Source of the DNA: Solirubrobacterales bacterium
GTDB taxonomy: Bacteria > Actinomycetota > Thermoleophilia > Solirubrobacterales > Solirubrobacteraceae
Assembly (NCBI GenBank): GCA_003138355.1
Contig: PLFX01000024.1
Coordinates: forward strand, 1-64,000
DNA length: 64,000 nucleotides
Direction: 5' to 3'
Part shown: positions 1-8,505 of the stretch, piece after piece
How positions within the stretch are numbered: the stretch's first letter is position 1
Layout of the letters: each line of letters begins with the position of its first letter
Position numbers and translations under genes: made by a program
The notes under the pieces: generated by a model
Database searches by the model: none
Told to the model about the DNA's origin: nothing
What the model saw: the letters and a program-made list of their open reading frames with translations, nothing else

Positions 1-233
1 ACCACCAGATCGCAGCAGCCACCAGCTAACCCGAACGGTCAGGGTCGACCCGGCTGTCACTGCCGCGGCATCGACGCCCACACCACCGCAACTTTCCCCG
101 ACAGCCTCGCCCACAAGCGAGAGCCGCTAATGGCGCATCGCAGCTGCCTTTCGTGAATGAACGCTGATCGCCAACAGGCGGCCGCGAGCCTCTGCGCCAA
201 GACGGCCGATCCCGACCTCTTGCCGGGCCATAG
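1..233. other. Region without a recognisable gene
   Basis: This stretch lies downstream of the tmRNA 3' end. Short open frames exist on both strands, but none has a convincing start, motif or neighbour. tmRNA 3' ends are common integration sites for mobile elements, so the stretch was read for integrase remnants and att-like repeats; none was evident. Confidence 0.5.
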
Positions 234-594
234 TGGAGACGGCGGGAATCGAACCCGCGTCCGCGATCGCGTGAAAGTGGCTTCTACGAGCGTAGCCGGC
301 GCTCTGATCTCGTCCCCCACTCGCCTCGCCGGCCGGGTTGCGGGGGACCAGCCCGCTTGGGTGTTCCCGGATTGGCGCGGGCCGACCGCACCGGGTGAGC
401 CTGCTATCTGATCCCGGTGATCCCCGCCGCAGGCTGCGGGGGCCGAGACCTCATGGCCCTAGTGTTTGCTAGGCCGCGAGGGCGTACTCGTGAGAGTCCG
501 CACGTATGGTTTTCCCGGGTGTTTAGCGAGGCCTCCCGGGACCTCGACTCGCAACCACCCCCACGAGCCGACCGCGTCGAAGCCTGTCGTCCCC
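234..594 (-). ncRNA. ssrA: tmRNA (transfer-messenger RNA)
   Basis: One-piece tmRNA of about 361 nt, which with SmpB rescues stalled ribosomes and tags the nascent peptide for degradation. The 5' end reads GGGGACGACAGGCTTCGACG and pairs with the 3' acceptor strand GTCTCC; the T arm (GGGTTCGATTCCC) lies just before it. The tag frame runs from a GCG resume codon at 499-501 down to a TAG at 469-471 and encodes ADSHEYALAA. This has the usual ALAA degron and a start like the mycobacterial tag ADSHQRDYALAA. The terminal CCA is not encoded: the genome reads CTA after the discriminator A at 234. smpB lies about 1.1 kb away on the same strand. Both mature ends are inferred from acceptor pairing. Confidence 0.96.
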
Positions 595-611
595 TGGCGG
601 TGTGTAGGAGC

Positions 612-640
612 ATCGTAGCGCCCGTAACCTGAAGCGCCAA
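612..640 (-). promoter_or_regulatory. Promoter of tmRNA
   Basis: A -35 box TTGGCG (635-640) and a -10 box TACGAT (612-617) are separated by exactly 17 bp. Transcription would start roughly 10 nt upstream of the mature tmRNA 5' end, leaving a short leader for RNase P to remove. The stretch from here to the M50 gene (641-893) holds no gene or clear signal. Confidence 0.7.
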
Positions 641-893
641 AAGCCCCGCAGACAAAAGTAGACGCGGACCGAGCCGTTCGAGGAACCCTCCACCGGGCGC
701 CCCGAGGGACTCCCAGCTTCTTGGTGGCGCGGCCTCACACCTCAGTGGCCTCGCTCTTGCGACTCAAATCCGCGTCTGGGACCAACATACATTTCGCGCC
801 GCGGGCGATGCAAGAGCCGCTATCGGAAGAAGCCGCATCTTCCGTGAAAATCATGTTTAGCGGACCGGAAGCGCCGGGTGGGAGACTGTGTCG

Positions 894-1715
894 ATGGAAG
901 GACACGATTCTCTGGTCCCCCCGGGCGATGCGTTCGGCAAGCCGCGGCGACCTTGGCTGGGGCGCCGCATCGGCGCGCTCGGCGCCGGGATCGTGGCGCT
1001 GCTCGCGAAGCTGAAGGCGGTGCTGCTGCTGTTCGGGAACGTCAAGCTGCTCACGACAGCCGCGACCGCGCTCGTGTCGGTCGCCGCATACAGCTTGATC
1101 TGGGGCTGGGAGTTCGCGCTCGGCTTCGTGTTGCTGATGTTCGTCCACGAGATGGGACACGTCGTGGCGCTCAGACGCGAGGGGATCAAGGCCAGCGCGC
1201 CGATGTTCGTGCCGTTCCTCGGTGCCGTCATCGCGGCCCGCTCGCTTGGCGACAACGCGCTGGCGGAGGCGCGTGTCGGGCTTGCGGGACCGTTGCTCGG
1301 ATCGCTCGCCGCGGCCGTCGTCGCGGCCGTCGGACTAGCGACCGGCAGCGGGCTCCTCGAGGCGCTCGGCTACATCGGCTTCCTGCTCAACCTCTTCAAC
1401 CTGTTGCCGGTCGTCCCGCTCGACGGCGGCCGCGCGATGGCGGCGATGGCGCCCTGGATGTGGTTCCTCGGCTTCGGCGCGATCGTCCTGCTCGACTTCC
1501 TCACGCCGAACCCGATCCTCCTGATCATCACGCTGTTCGCGGGCTTTGAGCTCTACCGCCGCTGGGAGCAGCGGCGCAACCCGACCGCGCAGCAGCTCGC
1601 CTACTACCGCGTCACGCCGCGCGCGCGCCTCGCGGTCGCCGCGGTCTACATCGGGCTGATCGTCGTGCTCGCGCTCGGAATGCACGCGACCTACGTGCAC
1701 CGGGCGATCCCCTAG
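894..1715 (+). CDS. M50 (site-2 protease type) membrane metallopeptidase
   Basis: Intramembrane zinc protease of the M50 family. The zinc-binding HExxH motif is HEMGH at residues 85-89 inside a hydrophobic segment. The third-ligand motif NLLPVVPLDGGR follows near residue 170. About six membrane segments are visible. There are no PDZ or CBS domains, so it is a compact member; its substrate cannot be told from sequence. The ATG at 894 is preferred because GGGAG lies at a good distance upstream; a GTG at 888 in the same frame would sit on top of that ribosome binding site. Its stop codon overlaps the convergent smpB stop. Confidence 0.85.
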   Translation: MEGHDSLVPPGDAFGKPRRPWLGRRIGALGAGIVALLAKLKAVLLLFGNVKLLTTAATALVSVAAYSLIWGWEFALGFVLLMFVHEMGHVVALRREGIKASAPMFVPFLGAVIAARSLGDNALAEARVGLAGPLLGSLAAAVVAAVGLATGSGLLEALGYIGFLLNLFNLLPVVPLDGGRAMAAMAPWMWFLGFGAIVLLDFLTPNPILLIITLFAGFELYRRWEQRRNPTAQQLAYYRVTPRARLAVAAVYIGLIVVLALGMHATYVHRAIP

Positions 1716-2188
1716 CGCCCCGCGTCGCGCAGGCCGCGTTCGATCTCGCGCTGGGCGTCGCGGCGGCGCAGCGTTTCGCGCTTGTCGTGGATGTCCTTGC
1801 CGCGGGCGAGCGCGATCTCGACCTTGGCGCGCGGGCCCTTGAAGTAGACGCGCGTCGGGACGAGCGTCAGGCCGCGCTCGTTCACGCGCGCGGCGAGGCG
1901 CTCGATCTCGCGGCGGTGAAGCAGGAGCTTGCGCTCGCGGTCGGGATCGTGGTTCTCGCGGCTCGCGGGCGCGTAGGGCGGGATGTGCACACCGCGTAGC
2001 CACAGCTCGCCGCTTCGAATCGTCGCGAAGGAGTCCTTCAACTGCGCGCCGCCGGTGCGCAGCGACTTCACCTCGGTGCCTTCGAGCACGATGCCGCACT
2101 CGAGCCGCTCGAGCAGGTTGTACCGGTAGGAGGCGTAACGGTTAGACGCGACATCGCCGCTCCCGAGCTTGCGCTTCGCTTTCGCCAT
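1712..2188 (-). CDS. smpB: SsrA-binding protein SmpB
   Basis: Protein partner of tmRNA in trans-translation. At 158 residues it has the normal family length. It starts with the basic segment MAKAKRK, carries the core around NRYASYRYNLLERLECGIVLEGTEVKSLR (broken here only by family-typical substitutions), and ends in a basic tail with KGKDIHDKR-like residues that enters the decoding centre. It is the last gene of ctpA-rnr-smpB, beginning 10 bp after rnr. smpB next to RNase R and near ssrA is a sensible grouping because RNase R degrades the non-stop mRNAs released by trans-translation. Confidence 0.97.
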   Translation of the reverse strand: MAKAKRKLGSGDVASNRYASYRYNLLERLECGIVLEGTEVKSLRTGGAQLKDSFATIRSGELWLRGVHIPPYAPASRENHDPDRERKLLLHRREIERLAARVNERGLTLVPTRVYFKGPRAKVEIALARGKDIHDKRETLRRRDAQREIERGLRDAGR

Positions 2189-2197
2189 CGACTGAAA

Positions 2198-3928
2198 CTA
2201 GCCGAGATCGAGATCGACGCGTCCGCGCGGTGCGTCGATCGAGTGCACCACGACGCTGATCGGATCGCCGAGGCGCATGGTGCCGCCGCTATGCGTGCCG
2301 TGCAGCACCGTGCCCTCCTCGTTGAGCTCCCACCAATCGCCGCGCATGCGCCGCACCGGAAGCATGCCTTCGTAGCCCTCGCCGAAGGAGACGAAGGCAC
2401 CGGCGCCGATCAGGCCCGTGACCTCGCCCTCCCAGCTACGTTCGCGGCTCTCGCGCGCGAGCGCGAAGCAACGTGCGATGTCATCGGCCGCGCGTTCGAT
2501 GTCGGCGGCATCGCGCTCGCGCATCGATGCCCACTCCCCGAGCTCGGCAAGCGCGCCGCGATCCGGAACCGGCTCGCCGCCGCCAACGGCCGCGAGCAGC
2601 GACCGGTGGCAGACAAGGTCGGGGTAGCGACGGATCGGCGAGGTGAAGTGGCAATAGCGCGGCGAGCGAAGGCCGGCATGGCCGAGGTTGCGCGGCGAGT
2701 AGTAGGCCTGCTTGAGCGAGCGGAGGATCAGCGAGCCGAACGCGAGCCGCCCGCGGCCGCTGCGGCGCACATAGCTCTCAACGAGCTGCGAGATGTTGCC
2801 GACGAGCTCGCCGGCCTCGCTCGGCGAGAGATGCTCGGGCAGCGGCGGCGTCGGGATCTCGAGCGAGGCCAACTGCGCGACGAGGCGCTCGACCCGCGCC
2901 GGGTCTGGTTGCTCGTGGACGCGGTAGAGGGTCGGGAGCGAGCGCTCCTCGAGGACCTTCGCGACCTGCTCATTCGCGGCGATCATCAGGTGCTCGATCA
3001 GGCGGTGCGACTCGGTCTGCTCCCCCAGCCGCAGGCGTCGGACGTGGCCCGAGCGGTCGAGCTCGAAGTCCGGCTCGGCGCTCGCGATCTCGAGGCCGCC
3101 GCGCCGCGCGCGTTCGGCGGCAAGTGCGCGTGCTACCTTCCGCGCCAGCGCGAGCGGCTCGGCCCACGGGTCCTGCGGGGTCTCGCTGCCGGCGAAGATC
3201 CGGTCGACGCGGTCGTAATCCAGCCGCTCGTCCGAGCGGATCAGCGAGCGCGTGAACGCCGCGCGCGTCACGCGCGCCCCGTCGAGATCCATCTCCGCGG
3301 TGACCGCCAGGCGTTCCTGCCCGGGCACAAGCGAGCACTTCTCGTTGGAAAGTGCCGGCGGCAGCATCGGCTCCACGCCGCCCGGGACATACACGCTGGT
3401 AGCACGGCGGCGCGCCTCCCGGTCAACGAGCGAGCCCTGAGGCACGAACGCTGCAACGTCCGCGATGTGAACCCAAACGCGGGTACCGCCGTCCGGGAGG
3501 GCCTGCGCGGAGATCGCATCGTCGTAATCGCGCGCCCGTGTCGGGTCGATGGTGAAAGTCGGCAGGTGGCGCAGATCAGCGCGCTCGGCGGCCGCGCCGC
3601 GCGCCTCGCGCGCCTCGCGCTCGACCGTGGGATCGAAGCGCCGCCGCAGTCCGCGCTCGAGCATCAGCGCCTCGATCACATCGCGCGCCACGTCCGGGCG
3701 CCCGATCCGCCGCTCGATCTGCGCCCGTCCACCTCGCTTGGAGCCGCCGATGCGGACGAACACGAGGTCGCCCTCACGTGCGCGCGCTCGCGACGGATCG
3801 ACCGTCAGCTGCCCGCGCGAGCGAAGCGGACCGCCGCTGCCGCCCGCGCGTGGAAAGAGCTCGCGCGCGACGATGAACCGCCCGCGGCGCTCGAGCACAG
3901 CGGCAAAGGCGTCGGGCGAGGCGTTCAA
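2198..3928 (-). CDS. rnr: RNase R-type 3'-5' exoribonuclease (RNB family)
   Basis: Processive hydrolytic exoribonuclease of the RNase II/R family, 576 residues. After an OB-like N-terminal region, the RNB catalytic motif DPTRARDYDDA sits at 128-138 with the clustered metal-binding aspartates. A C-terminal S1 domain covers about 495-575. It lacks the N-terminal helix-turn-helix and the lysine-rich tail of E. coli RNase R, so it is a short version. The start is TTG at 3926-3928, preceded by AAAGG four bases upstream; this TTG overlaps the TGA stop of ctpA (TTGA), implying translational coupling. It lies between ctpA and smpB in one transcription unit. Confidence 0.93.
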   Translation of the reverse strand: MNASPDAFAAVLERRGRFIVARELFPRAGGSGGPLRSRGQLTVDPSRARAREGDLVFVRIGGSKRGGRAQIERRIGRPDVARDVIEALMLERGLRRRFDPTVEREAREARGAAAERADLRHLPTFTIDPTRARDYDDAISAQALPDGGTRVWVHIADVAAFVPQGSLVDREARRRATSVYVPGGVEPMLPPALSNEKCSLVPGQERLAVTAEMDLDGARVTRAAFTRSLIRSDERLDYDRVDRIFAGSETPQDPWAEPLALARKVARALAAERARRGGLEIASAEPDFELDRSGHVRRLRLGEQTESHRLIEHLMIAANEQVAKVLEERSLPTLYRVHEQPDPARVERLVAQLASLEIPTPPLPEHLSPSEAGELVGNISQLVESYVRRSGRGRLAFGSLILRSLKQAYYSPRNLGHAGLRSPRYCHFTSPIRRYPDLVCHRSLLAAVGGGEPVPDRGALAELGEWASMRERDAADIERAADDIARCFALARESRERSWEGEVTGLIGAGAFVSFGEGYEGMLPVRRMRGDWWELNEEGTVLHGTHSGGTMRLGDPISVVVHSIDAPRGRVDLDLG

Positions 3929-5175
3929 CTGACCTTTGCGGCGACGAGCGCCAGCGCGGTCTGCAGGACGGGGTCGCGGTGGGCGGTGACCGCGGCGCCG
4001 ACGACGACGTTCGGGCGGATGCCGTAGCCGCGCCGGACCCCGCCGGCGCCGAGATTCACCCCGTTCGGCAGGAAGTACTCGCCGACCGTGATGTCGATCG
4101 CGCCGCCGTTGGCCAGCGGCAGAACCTCCTGGTAGACGCCTTTGCCGTAGGTGTGGGTGCCGACGACGATCGCGCGATGGTCGTCCTGCAGGGCGCCCGT
4201 GACGATCTCGGCAGCGGACGCGGTGCCGCCGTCGACGAGGACCGCCATCGGCTGGGTTGGCGCCAGCGGGTGCCCGGTTGCATAGAGCCGCTCGGTGGGC
4301 TGTGCGCGCCCACGCGTCGTGACAATCAGACCGTGGCGGATGAAGAGGCTAGCGACCGCCTGAGCTTCGCTGACGAGCCCGCCCCCGTTCTCGCGCAGGT
4401 CGAGCACGATCGCGCGCGCTCCCTCGTGCAGCAGCCGTGCAAGCCGCGCTGCGACGACCCCGTGGATCCCCGTCACGTCGAAGGTGGCGAGCCCGATCAC
4501 GGCGACCTTGACGCCGTGGACGACACGCAGCGAGCCCGACACGAGTTGCACCGCCGGCGAGTTGACGAGCGCGCGGACGAGTCGAACCTCGAAATGGTCG
4601 TTGCCGCGCGTGATCGCGAGCGTCACGGGCGTGCCCGTCCTGCCGCGGATGACGCCCTCCGCGAAGGCCTGAGAACGGCCGGCGAAGGACTTCCCATCGG
4701 CGCCGGTGATCAGCTCGCCCGCCGCGAGCCCGCCGCGCGCCGCCGGTGAGCCGGGGAGTACCTCCTCGACGCGAAGGCCACCGCGACCCATTACCACGAC
4801 GACCCCAACGCCGGAGAAGCGCTCCGATGCCGGCGCCTTCCCGAACTGACGGTATTCGGCGGGCGTCTGGTAGGTCGCGTAGGGGTCGCCGAGCGTGGCC
4901 ACGGCGCCGCTGATCGCCGCGTTCTCGAGCCGCACCGCACCGAGGCGGCGGTAGTACTGCGCTTGGACATCGGCGAGCGCCTGGTCGACGATCGAGCCGT
5001 GCGGGTTCGAGACGAGCGCGTCACGCAGCGGCCCCGGGAGATCGCCGGGATGGCCACCCCACCAGATTCCGAGGATGAGCAGCAGGACCGCCACGACGGA
5101 CGCAATCGAGATCTGCTTGATGTTGGCTTGCATGGCTGCGGTGACGCTGCGGTGCCGGCCACCGGCCGGCTCCAT
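3925..5175 (-). CDS. C-terminal processing protease (S41 family, CtpA-like)
   Basis: Membrane-anchored serine protease of the tail-specific protease family, 416 residues. A transmembrane anchor spans about 22-38, a PDZ domain about 120-195, and the S41 catalytic domain follows. The nucleophile is Ser320 in GGTASAAEI and the general-base lysine is Lys345 in YGKGVYQ. The start at 5175 (ATG, MEPAGG) has AAGG seven bases upstream; an in-frame ATG at 5133 (MQANIK) has no ribosome binding site. The open frame extends further upstream but into the divergent promoter region. As first gene of the operon with rnr and smpB it suggests shared control of protein and RNA quality control. Confidence 0.92.
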   Translation of the reverse strand: MEPAGGRHRSVTAAMQANIKQISIASVVAVLLLILGIWWGGHPGDLPGPLRDALVSNPHGSIVDQALADVQAQYYRRLGAVRLENAAISGAVATLGDPYATYQTPAEYRQFGKAPASERFSGVGVVVVMGRGGLRVEEVLPGSPAARGGLAAGELITGADGKSFAGRSQAFAEGVIRGRTGTPVTLAITRGNDHFEVRLVRALVNSPAVQLVSGSLRVVHGVKVAVIGLATFDVTGIHGVVAARLARLLHEGARAIVLDLRENGGGLVSEAQAVASLFIRHGLIVTTRGRAQPTERLYATGHPLAPTQPMAVLVDGGTASAAEIVTGALQDDHRAIVVGTHTYGKGVYQEVLPLANGGAIDITVGEYFLPNGVNLGAGGVRRGYGIRPNVVVGAAVTAHRDPVLQTALALVAAKVS

Positions 5176-5228
5176 GTGCCGCCTTCGTGCTGGGCCGTCA
5201 TCCTCGCCGGCTTCAAGCGCCGAGGAGG

Positions 5229-5270
5229 TGTATAGCAGCCGTGCAGAAGGAGCAGGCACGCGTGCCCTGC
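5229..5270 (-). promoter_or_regulatory. Candidate ctpA promoter and adjacent dyad
   Basis: A -10-like TATACA lies at 5229-5234 on the minus strand, about 55 bp upstream of ctpA. No good -35 is seen; that position is occupied by a near-perfect dyad, GCAGGCACG/CGTGCCCTGC, at about 5252-5270, with one extra base in one arm. It could be an activator or repressor site. Confidence 0.35.
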
Positions 5271-5356
5271 TACGGGGCCGACAGGCTCCAGGCGGCAAGT
5301 CGCGCGCGTGCCGAGCAGACGAGGACACCCCGCCCAGCACGGTCCCTGAACATCGC

Positions 5357-5387
5357 TTGAGCCCGAGGTGGGGTCCCGCAGTACCTT
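5357..5387 (+). promoter_or_regulatory. Promoter of the M16 peptidase gene, leaderless type
   Basis: The -10 box TACCTT (5382-5387) ends seven bases before the ATG at 5395, so transcription should start on or next to the start codon. A weak -35 (TTGAGC, 5357-5362) is present at a long 19-bp spacing. Confidence 0.55.
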
Positions 5388-5394
5388 ACGAAGG

Positions 5395-6645
5395 ATGCAG
5401 AGCATCACGACCACGATCGCGCCCAACGGCCTCGCGGTACACCGCATCGCGGTTCCGGGGACGCGGGCGCTGACAGCCCTGGTTGCCTTCGACGCGGGCG
5501 CGCGAGCCGAGCGGCCGCCGGAGAACGGCATCGCCCACTTCCTCGAGCATCTCGTGTTCAAGGGGGGCGAGCGCTACAACGACTACCGCAGCGTGAACGA
5601 GACCGCCGAGCGCATGGGCGCGATGCTCAACGCCTACACGAGCCACGACCTGGTCGCCTTCCACATCACCTCGCGCGCCGAGACCGCCCCGCTTGCGATC
5701 GACCTGCTCACCGACATCGCCGGGCAGCCGCGGCTAGACGCTGCCGAGCTCGAGCGCGAGCGCGGCGTCGTCATCCAGGAGATCGCGCGGGCAAACGATC
5801 AGCCCGCGACGGTCGCCGAGCACCTGATCGACAGGGCCGCGTTCGGCGAGCATCCACTCGGCCGACCCGTGCTCGGGCCGCAGGAGCACCTGCGGAGCTT
5901 CAGTCGCGAGCAGATCCTCGCCTTTCGCACGCGCCGCTGGACGCCGAGCCGGGGCGCTGCGTTCCTCGTCGGCAACACCGACCACCTTCCGGATGAAGCG
6001 GCGCTCGACGAGTGCTTCGCTCGCTTCCCGGGTGAGGAGGCCGCCGACGGCGTCGAGCCGGCACCCGAGTTCGCGCCGCGGACGCTCGTCGAGGAGCGCG
6101 ACACTAACCAGTCGCACCTTCGTCTCGTCTACCGAGCGCCGATCGACGCGCAGGACCCGCGAGCGCGCGCCGCGCTCAGCATCTATTCGACGCTGCTCGG
6201 CGGGTCGATGGGCTCCCGGCTGTTCGACGAGCTGCGCGAGCAGCGCGGCCTGTGCTACTCGGTTTGGTCGGTCGATCACAGCTTCGCCGACGCGTCGATG
6301 CTCGGACTCGGTGCGGGCCTCGATTCGGCCAAGTGCATCGAGGCCTACACCCTGATGCGCGAGATTGTCGATGCGCTGCGCAGCGACGGGCCGACCGAGG
6401 AGGAGGTCGAGCGCGCGCGTGCCTACGCGGCCGGACGGCGCGCGATCGCCTTCGAGAACTCCGGCGTGGTCGCGCGTTACGCGGCGAGCCAGTCGATTGT
6501 CTACGACGACGAGCTCGACCCCGACCTGGCGATCGCGCGGGTCGACGCGGTCCGCTACGAGGAGGTCGTCGAGGTGGCGCGCGGGATCAGCGAGGAGCTT
6601 GCGGTGGCGTGCGTCGGCCCGCACGTCGCGAGCGAGTTCAGCTGA
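5395..6645 (+). CDS. M16 family zinc peptidase (processing-peptidase/PqqL-like)
   Basis: Soluble zinc peptidase of the insulinase/mitochondrial-processing-peptidase family, 416 residues. The inverted zinc motif HxxEH is HFLEH at 48-52; the distal glutamate ligand lies in the ELERERGVVIQEI segment near residue 125. A second, inactive M16-like half follows with the R-G-L-C-Y-S pattern typical of the family C-terminal domain. Start choice: ATG 5395 has a -10 box seven bases upstream and fits a leaderless mRNA; GTG 5368 is possible but would add nine residues across that box. Its 3' end overlaps nadA on the other strand by 8 bp. Confidence 0.9.
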   Translation: MQSITTTIAPNGLAVHRIAVPGTRALTALVAFDAGARAERPPENGIAHFLEHLVFKGGERYNDYRSVNETAERMGAMLNAYTSHDLVAFHITSRAETAPLAIDLLTDIAGQPRLDAAELERERGVVIQEIARANDQPATVAEHLIDRAAFGEHPLGRPVLGPQEHLRSFSREQILAFRTRRWTPSRGAAFLVGNTDHLPDEAALDECFARFPGEEAADGVEPAPEFAPRTLVEERDTNQSHLRLVYRAPIDAQDPRARAALSIYSTLLGGSMGSRLFDELREQRGLCYSVWSVDHSFADASMLGLGAGLDSAKCIEAYTLMREIVDALRSDGPTEEEVERARAYAAGRRAIAFENSGVVARYAASQSIVYDDELDPDLAIARVDAVRYEEVVEVARGISEELAVACVGPHVASEFS

Positions 6646-7654
6646 TCGCGACCATCCGCTCGATCGCGCGCCGCGCACCGGCTGCGGTCTCGGGCGGCAC
6701 ACTCACCTCGTGGACGCCGTCGCGCAGCGCGTCGCGGAGCTTCGGCAACGTGATCATCTTCATGAAGCGACAGCTGGCCTCGGCATTCGCCGCGATGAAT
6801 TGCACGTCCGGCGCCGCCGCCCGCAGCGGGTGCAGCATGCCGGTCTCGGTCGCAACGATCGCACTCGTGCCCGGCTCGGCCTCGCGCGCGTAGCGGAGCA
6901 TCCCGCCGGTCGAGAGGATCTGCACCCCGTCCGCGTCGATATCGCCCGCAGCGACGTACTCCATCACGCTGCTGACGCAGCCGCATTCAGGGTGGATCAG
7001 GAGCTCCGCCTCGGGATGTGCGGCACGCGTCGCCTGGATGTCCGATGGGCGGATACCGGCGTGCACGTGACACTCGCCGTCCCAGAGGTAGAGCGGACGG
7101 TCGAGCATGCGAGCGACGTAGGTGCCAAGGAAGAGGTCGGGACCGAAGAGGATCTCGGCGTCCTGGCCATGCGACTCGAGGACGCGGCGAACGACCGCGA
7201 CGGCATTCGCGGAGGTGCAGCAGTAGTCGGTCAGTGCCTTGACCTCGGCAGAGGTGTTCACATACATGACCACGATCGCGCTCGGGTGCTCGGCCTTCCA
7301 TGCGGCGAGCTGCGGAGCGGTGATCGACTCGGCGAGCGAGCAGCCGGCGTCGGGATCAGGGATCAGCACGGTCTTGTCAGGCGAGAGGATCGCGGCCGTC
7401 TCAGCCATGAAGTGAACGCCGCAGAAAGCGATCGTGCTCGCATCTGCGTCGGCGGCGCGGCGCGAGAGCTCGAGCGAATCGGCGACGAAGTCGGCGACGT
7501 CCTGCACTTCGGGCAGCTGGTAGTTGTGGGCGAGGATCAGCGCGTCGCGGGCCCTGGCGAGCTCCCTGATCTCGCTCTGCAGCTCGGCGATCTCGGCTGC
7601 GCCGAGTGGTGCCGGCTCGGTTACGGCCATTGGGAGGGCGTTCATCGGCGTCAC
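6638..7654 (-). CDS. nadA: Quinolinate synthase
   Basis: Iron-sulfur enzyme condensing iminoaspartate with dihydroxyacetone phosphate to quinolinate in de novo NAD synthesis, 338 residues. Cysteines that can ligate the [4Fe-4S] cluster are visible in TDYCCTSANA, HPECGCVS and NAEASCRFM, and the N-terminal LILAHNYQ segment is typical. Translation starts at GTG 7654, which overlaps the nadC stop (GTGA); a downstream ATG (MNALP) is an alternative. It follows nadC; no nadB is nearby, so iminoaspartate must come from a gene elsewhere (L-aspartate oxidase or aspartate dehydrogenase). Confidence 0.96.
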   Translation of the reverse strand: MTPMNALPMAVTEPAPLGAAEIAELQSEIRELARARDALILAHNYQLPEVQDVADFVADSLELSRRAADADASTIAFCGVHFMAETAAILSPDKTVLIPDPDAGCSLAESITAPQLAAWKAEHPSAIVVMYVNTSAEVKALTDYCCTSANAVAVVRRVLESHGQDAEILFGPDLFLGTYVARMLDRPLYLWDGECHVHAGIRPSDIQATRAAHPEAELLIHPECGCVSSVMEYVAAGDIDADGVQILSTGGMLRYAREAEPGTSAIVATETGMLHPLRAAAPDVQFIAANAEASCRFMKMITLPKLRDALRDGVHEVSVPPETAAGARRAIERMVAIS

Positions 7655-8505
7655 CCGCTGAGCGGCTCGAGGATCATCGAGAGGTCGAGTGCGGGCGCCG
7701 AGTGCGTCAGCGCCCCCATCGAGATGAAGTCTACGCCGCTCGCGGCGACCTCCCGGAGATTGGCGAGGCTAACGCCGCCGCTCGCCTCGAGCTCCGCGCG
7801 CCCCGCAACATGCTTGACGGCGTCACGCAGCTGCGCGGGACTCATGTTGTCGAGCAGCAGGCGCGGCGCTCCCGCCGCCAGCGCGGTGTCAATCTCCGCC
7901 TCATCGCGTACCTCAACCTCGAGTAGACGGTTAGGCGCATAATCCCGAGCCGCCGCGACGGCCGCCCCGATTCCCCCCGCCATCGCGATGTGATTTTCCT
8001 TGAGGAGGATCGCGTCATGAAGGCCGATGCGGTGGTTCACGCCCCCGCCGGCCAGCACCGCCGCCTTCTCGAGCGCGCGCAACCCCGGCGTCGTCTTTCG
8101 TGTGTCCAGAAGCCTCGTGCTTGTGCCGGCGAGCTCGCGAACGCAGCGCGCCGTCAGCGTCGCGATTCCAGACAGATGCGCAAGGAAGTTCAGCGCCGTG
8201 CGCTCACCCGCAAGCAGCGCCCGGGCGCTCCCGCTCACACGCAGCACGACCTCGCCGGGCTCGCGCCAGGCACCTTCCACCGCAAGAGCGTCGACCTCGG
8301 CGTCGGGATCGAGCAGCGTGAACGCCAGCGCCGCCGCATCGAGCCCATAGATGACGCCCGCCTCCTTCTGCGTTATGACCCCGAGAGCGCGAGTATCGGC
8401 CGGCACCGTAGCCTCGCTGGTCACATCCCCCGGCCCGACATCCTCGTGGAGCGCGCGTTGCACGAGCTCAGTGAGCGCCCGACGAGGAACAGCGGCGTTA
8501 GCCAC
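7651..8505 (-). CDS. nadC: Nicotinate-nucleotide diphosphorylase (carboxylating)
   Basis: Quinolinate phosphoribosyltransferase, converting quinolinate and PRPP to nicotinate mononucleotide; 284 residues, normal length. Family motifs are present: LNFLAHLSGIAT, the phosphate-binding TRKTTPG, HRIGLHDAILLKENH, and the EASGGV active-site loop. The GTG start at 8505 lies inside the end of prfB (8-bp overlap) and its stop overlaps nadA by 4 bp, so prfB-nadC-nadA are translationally coupled. Confidence 0.97.
   Translation of the reverse strand: MANAAVPRRALTELVQRALHEDVGPGDVTSEATVPADTRALGVITQKEAGVIYGLDAAALAFTLLDPDAEVDALAVEGAWREPGEVVLRVSGSARALLAGERTALNFLAHLSGIATLTARCVRELAGTSTRLLDTRKTTPGLRALEKAAVLAGGGVNHRIGLHDAILLKENHIAMAGGIGAAVAAARDYAPNRLLEVEVRDEAEIDTALAAGAPRLLLDNMSPAQLRDAVKHVAGRAELEASGGVSLANLREVAASGVDFISMGALTHSAPALDLSMILEPLSG

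Noticed and set aside
57-320. Possible gene or integrase remnant at the tmRNA 3' end
   Set aside because: The frame crosses the tmRNA itself, has no integrase motif, and no att-like duplication of the tmRNA end was found in the window.
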